From the NCBI RefSeq assembly GCF_964199755.1, contig NC_133930.1:30243571-30307570 (forward strand): DNA of 64,000 nt. The letters run 5' to 3'. The position numbers and the translations under genes were made by a program. The notes beneath the pieces are model-generated. The model worked only from the letters and a program-made list of their open reading frames with translations, was not told the origin of the DNA and made no database searches. Positions 60,609 through 64,000 of the stretch are shown here, piece after piece; the first letter of the stretch is position 1; each line of letters begins with the position of its first letter. The stretch is from Larus michahellis. Lineage: Eukaryota; Chordata; Aves; Charadriiformes; Laridae.

Positions 60609-62589
60609 GCTCAGGTTCAGGCTTAGACTTGCTGCCACATCCACTCTTAGTGTCTGTCACTTATACGTCTCATTTGCTCACTAACAAAAAAAGTGATAAT
60701 GTCTTAGCAGATAATCCTCTGAAGGGTCCCATGCCTGGAAAGAAATTCCTGTACTGATTTCAAAACCACACTGTTAAGGTCTTTAACTAAAGACTTTCTT
60801 CGACACAGCCCTTTTTATGCCACATACAAAGGGCTTTGTAATATGTGAAGACTGGATGTCTCGACTCCTTGGTTAGAACTACTCAGAGGCTTTTGCTTCT
60901 GGAAGTCTGGCTTGGAGCTACTTATTATTTTACAGCAAAAGCATAAAAGGAATATAACCAGACACTAAAATAAGCAAAAAGAACCACTGTTGCAGAACTT
61001 ATTATAGCATTACAGTAATGCTAAACTGAACAGTTCAGCACTAAATCCTTCTTTCCAGCTTTACCGTCTCTAGAAATTCCTGTCAAGCCAGGATGCATCA
61101 TGCTTCCGAGACATAGCACTAGCTCTGGCTCAGAGAAAGGTGAAAAATCATCTGTAACACCAAGTCCAAATGAAAAATTCTGTTCTGGTCTCACATCGGT
61201 TAACAGGACACTTCTTGCACAAAAGCAAGTCTTAAAAAGCAAAATGTATATGTTGGGTAATCCAATAAATAATAAAAAAATAATAATTTCAAGCATTTGG
61301 CACCATCAGTTCTGGGGCACTGAGCTCCACGTTAACTATGCCATATAAACCCAAAATTTTTTATCTGGGTTTTAATTAGATTGTTTATTCTGCTTTCTTG
61401 AATGCCCATGTCTTCTTTTATTCCAAAAATTAGTGAAAAGGAAGCCAAGTTCATAGTCCTTTTTATACATACGCTTTTGGGTACCATTACCATTTGGTAC
61501 CATCATTGACCAGTTGCAATATTTCATTATGAGGAGCACTGAAAGTTTGTATCAAAGAGCGGGAACAAACAAAAAAATGTAAATCTGCATTTTCATTATG
61601 CACATTCTCTCCTTTCATAAATGAAGTTGCTTCTTGGATCCAAACTCTCTATCTGACTTGCACTCTGTGTACATTGAGTTTTGTACACAGAATGAAAGCA
61701 GTGTAAGATGTGTCCCATGTTTGGTTCATTTTCTCACATTAATAAGGCATAATGAGGTCCACACTCTGCCTCCCATCACCTAAGTGGAGAAAGATGTAAA
61801 AGAAGCCCTCCAATTATTTCTCTGCCCCACCATGGTACCTGAGGATGTAGGGAAAGTGCTTATTTTCTTCTCCTTCTGTCACTCACAAACCTGAGTCTGC
61901 TGTCCGAAATGTGGGGGGCACACGACTGGCCCCCAGAGTCACCAAAGCAGCCAGGCCAGCTTGGACCAGCTTCAGTCCAACAAATCCAGGCTACTGCAGG
62001 GGCCAGTGCTGGTCAGCCAGTCCTGGCTCTGGAATGACCCCAGGCAGACACAGCGCGTCAGGAGCCACACAGCATGCGGGGAACAAATCCCCTCTCACAC
62101 CCCTAAATCCTGCAGTCCTCTCAATGATGAGACTGGGAGAAAGAGGGTGATTCACACCTTTTGAAGATGCTGTCTCTGGCACTTTGTGTACTTAAGCGTT
62201 GGTTTGTTCAGTTCACATTTTCACAGCTATCATCACACCCATGAAGTGATGTAAATGACAGCCTACTCACAGGGTCCCAAGGCGAGTGGACTGTATTAGA
62301 TTTAAGATGCATATTCTGAATTAGTTTTTCTTTTAAACAATTCCCTTAATTTGCAGTATATGTTCCGTAGTCAAACCAACACTGCTGTAATGCTTTGTTT
62401 GTTTTCTGTATTTCAATTGCCGTTTGTCACACTATGTAAATGAAGATACTGGCACCTCTGTTTTAATCCAAAGTAGCTCCACGTATGGGAATTAGCACTT
62501 AAAGCCTTTTTAGAGAGAGTCTATACAGTTAACGCATGAGAAAGGAGTGTATCACACTATCTTTTTATTATTATTGTTCTGTAGAGTAC

Positions 62590-62622
62590 TAGTATAGTAT
62601 CCTGATAGTATAGTAATCCTGA
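62590..62622. repeat. 16/17-bp tandem repeat
   Basis: The units tagtatagtatcctga and tagtatagtaatcctga are adjacent and differ by one inserted base. Confidence 0.9.
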
Positions 62623-64000
62623 GGTCTGTAACGCATTGAGGGACTGAGTGAGTTAAGTCATACTCTAAATGTGTCTGCTATGGTCCTACACCAATAACTG
62701 CCTCAGAAATGGGCTAATGAGAAGATCACTGTCCTTCATCATGAAATTTTTACCTGTAATAACCATTGATCTTTCCCTGCCTGTCACCTCGTGCTCTGGC
62801 AGTTGTTGGATATAGGTGTTGGGACAGTTCATGCACTGGAGAGAAAACTGTACTGGGGAGGAAAGAAAAGCCTCTGGGTCAGGCAAGAGAGCATGGGCAG
62901 CCCCAGAGTTTGTACAGAGGGACAGAGCCAAGGAAAAAGGTTAGGACTGTGTAGCCAGAAGTGGGGAGGAAGGATCAAACCACTAGATAAGCTCCGAAGA
63001 TCATGAAACAGCAAGCTTCATCTCACAGTGGTGTACAAAAACTCAACAACTTCCAGTGGCTCCAGAACTAGATGAATTCATATGTGCAATCTGAAATCAA
63101 AAAAGCACTTCTACCTGTTGTCAGTTCCCTGAGCCATCATGTTCTTCCATCTTCCTGATACAAGGCAGAGTGAGTACTGCTTTCCTCCAAAGAAATTATG
63201 CTCATTTATCAGTAACTGAAATCTAATGAATGTTCTTTTCAGGTTTATAATTGGATACTTTTTGCTCTCCAAATTACTGTCATTTTTGTCATTCAAGGAA
63301 ATTAAACACTTTGAAATACATTAATGAAATACAGAAATTTATCATTTAGAGCACTGAAAAACAGGGAGATTAACAAAATAATGTTTAAGTATCCATATAC
63401 CTATAGTAAGAATTCAGTATTTTGTGTGATGGTGTTTCTTTCTGACATTTCCACTGAAAACCTATTTGCTTAGACCTCTTCAGTCTTGTGATCTAGTAGA
63501 CTTCTGGTTCAATGAACCAAGTGGAAATCTATAATACCATATGCTATACAAATAATTGGAAAGATTGTCGAAAATGGTTCAGGAATGTATAAACATGAAA
63601 ATCAAACCACTTTCAAGCAATTTGTTTTCACATCACTGAAATATCTAAAATCATTGAACCAGCAAAGGTCAAGGAGTTTGTCCCTAGCCAGCATAAAATA
63701 AATCCTGACTGTAAATCAAGCTCTCAAACCAGTGAACTAAAAATTCTTTAATTATCTATTCGTCTTAATAAAACGCCAAGAAAAAAATATACCAAGTTCC
63801 TACAGAAATGCTTTGTATTGAGAGAATATCGACAGAATATGACTCTCCTACCACAAGCAAACAGAAACATGAATCTCAGGGCCTCCATTCTGTAACGTAT
63901 GGTTGGGCTCTCCTGAAGTTTAGCGTCCCAGACAGTATGACTTTCCTAGGTCCGGACGTTGGTGGAGATCAAGAGGAGGTTGGAGGAAGTCCCCGAATCA

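Larger units (their letters stand above)
56634..64000 (-). other. GLIS3 intron, continues past the window
   Basis: At least 7.4 kb of intron upstream of the 56452-56633 exon. It contains one CR1 fragment (60287-60608, plus), a 13-bp perfect hairpin (58677-58706), a short tandem repeat (62590-62622) and a GC-richer patch at 61900-62110. I searched both strands for zinc-finger C2H2 coding and saw none. Confidence 0.7.

Noticed and set aside
61890..62182. GC-richer patch with a GTGAGT-like donor on the minus strand, considered as another GLIS3 exon
   Set aside because: The frame entering the donor is interrupted by stops and does not encode zinc-finger or other GLIS3-like sequence.
1..64000. 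CRISPR arrays, tRNA or rRNA genes, bacterial-type operons
   Set aside because: No regularly spaced repeats, cloverleaf sequences or compact gene arrays were seen; the window is vertebrate genomic DNA.

Overview
The window looks like a piece of a bird genome, AT-rich overall. CR1 LINEs dominate the interspersed repeats, and several end in the ATTCTATG-type 3' repeat typical of avian and other sauropsid CR1. One solo-LTR candidate is present. No SINE family, bacterial-type operon, tRNA, rRNA or CRISPR array was seen. The anchor gene is GLIS3, read on the minus strand from its last exons. Human GLIS3 lies in 9p24, a region that corresponds to the chicken Z chromosome, so a Z-linked origin is a reasonable inference but is not proven from the sequence.

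Layout. About 1-41.9 kb is gene-poor DNA downstream of GLIS3. It holds a rearranged CR1 (1.9-3.65 kb, minus), a GC-rich patch at 14.7-18.6 kb with four CR1 fragments and a small intronless TOPORS-like RING-finger gene (15571-16095, minus), a nearly complete CR1 (24.7-28.27 kb, plus) with ORF1 esterase, endonuclease and reverse transcriptase remnants, and a probable solo LTR (28901-29599). About 41.92-46.02 kb is the inferred GLIS3 3'UTR, bounded by a good polyadenylation signal. From 46 kb to the right edge lie GLIS3 terminal exons and introns. Three exons are confidently identified (56452-56633, 47361-47534, 46022-46158). Their splice phases fit together and they encode the characteristic GLIS3 C-terminus.

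Most interesting points. (1) A 66-base open exon-like segment (53336-53401) sits between two GLIS3 exons, has canonical splice sites and the same phase at both ends, and could be an in-frame cassette exon. (2) The short TOPORS-like protein keeps every RING zinc ligand and the conserved segment after the RING, but lacks the remainder of the long parent protein. (3) The 1.9-3.65 kb CR1 carries an internal duplication of about 280 bases through which a 412-codon frame stays open. Several small perfect or near-perfect inverted and tandem repeats are also recorded. I found no self-evident new multi-gene system. Most open frames here are chance frames or transposon remnants.
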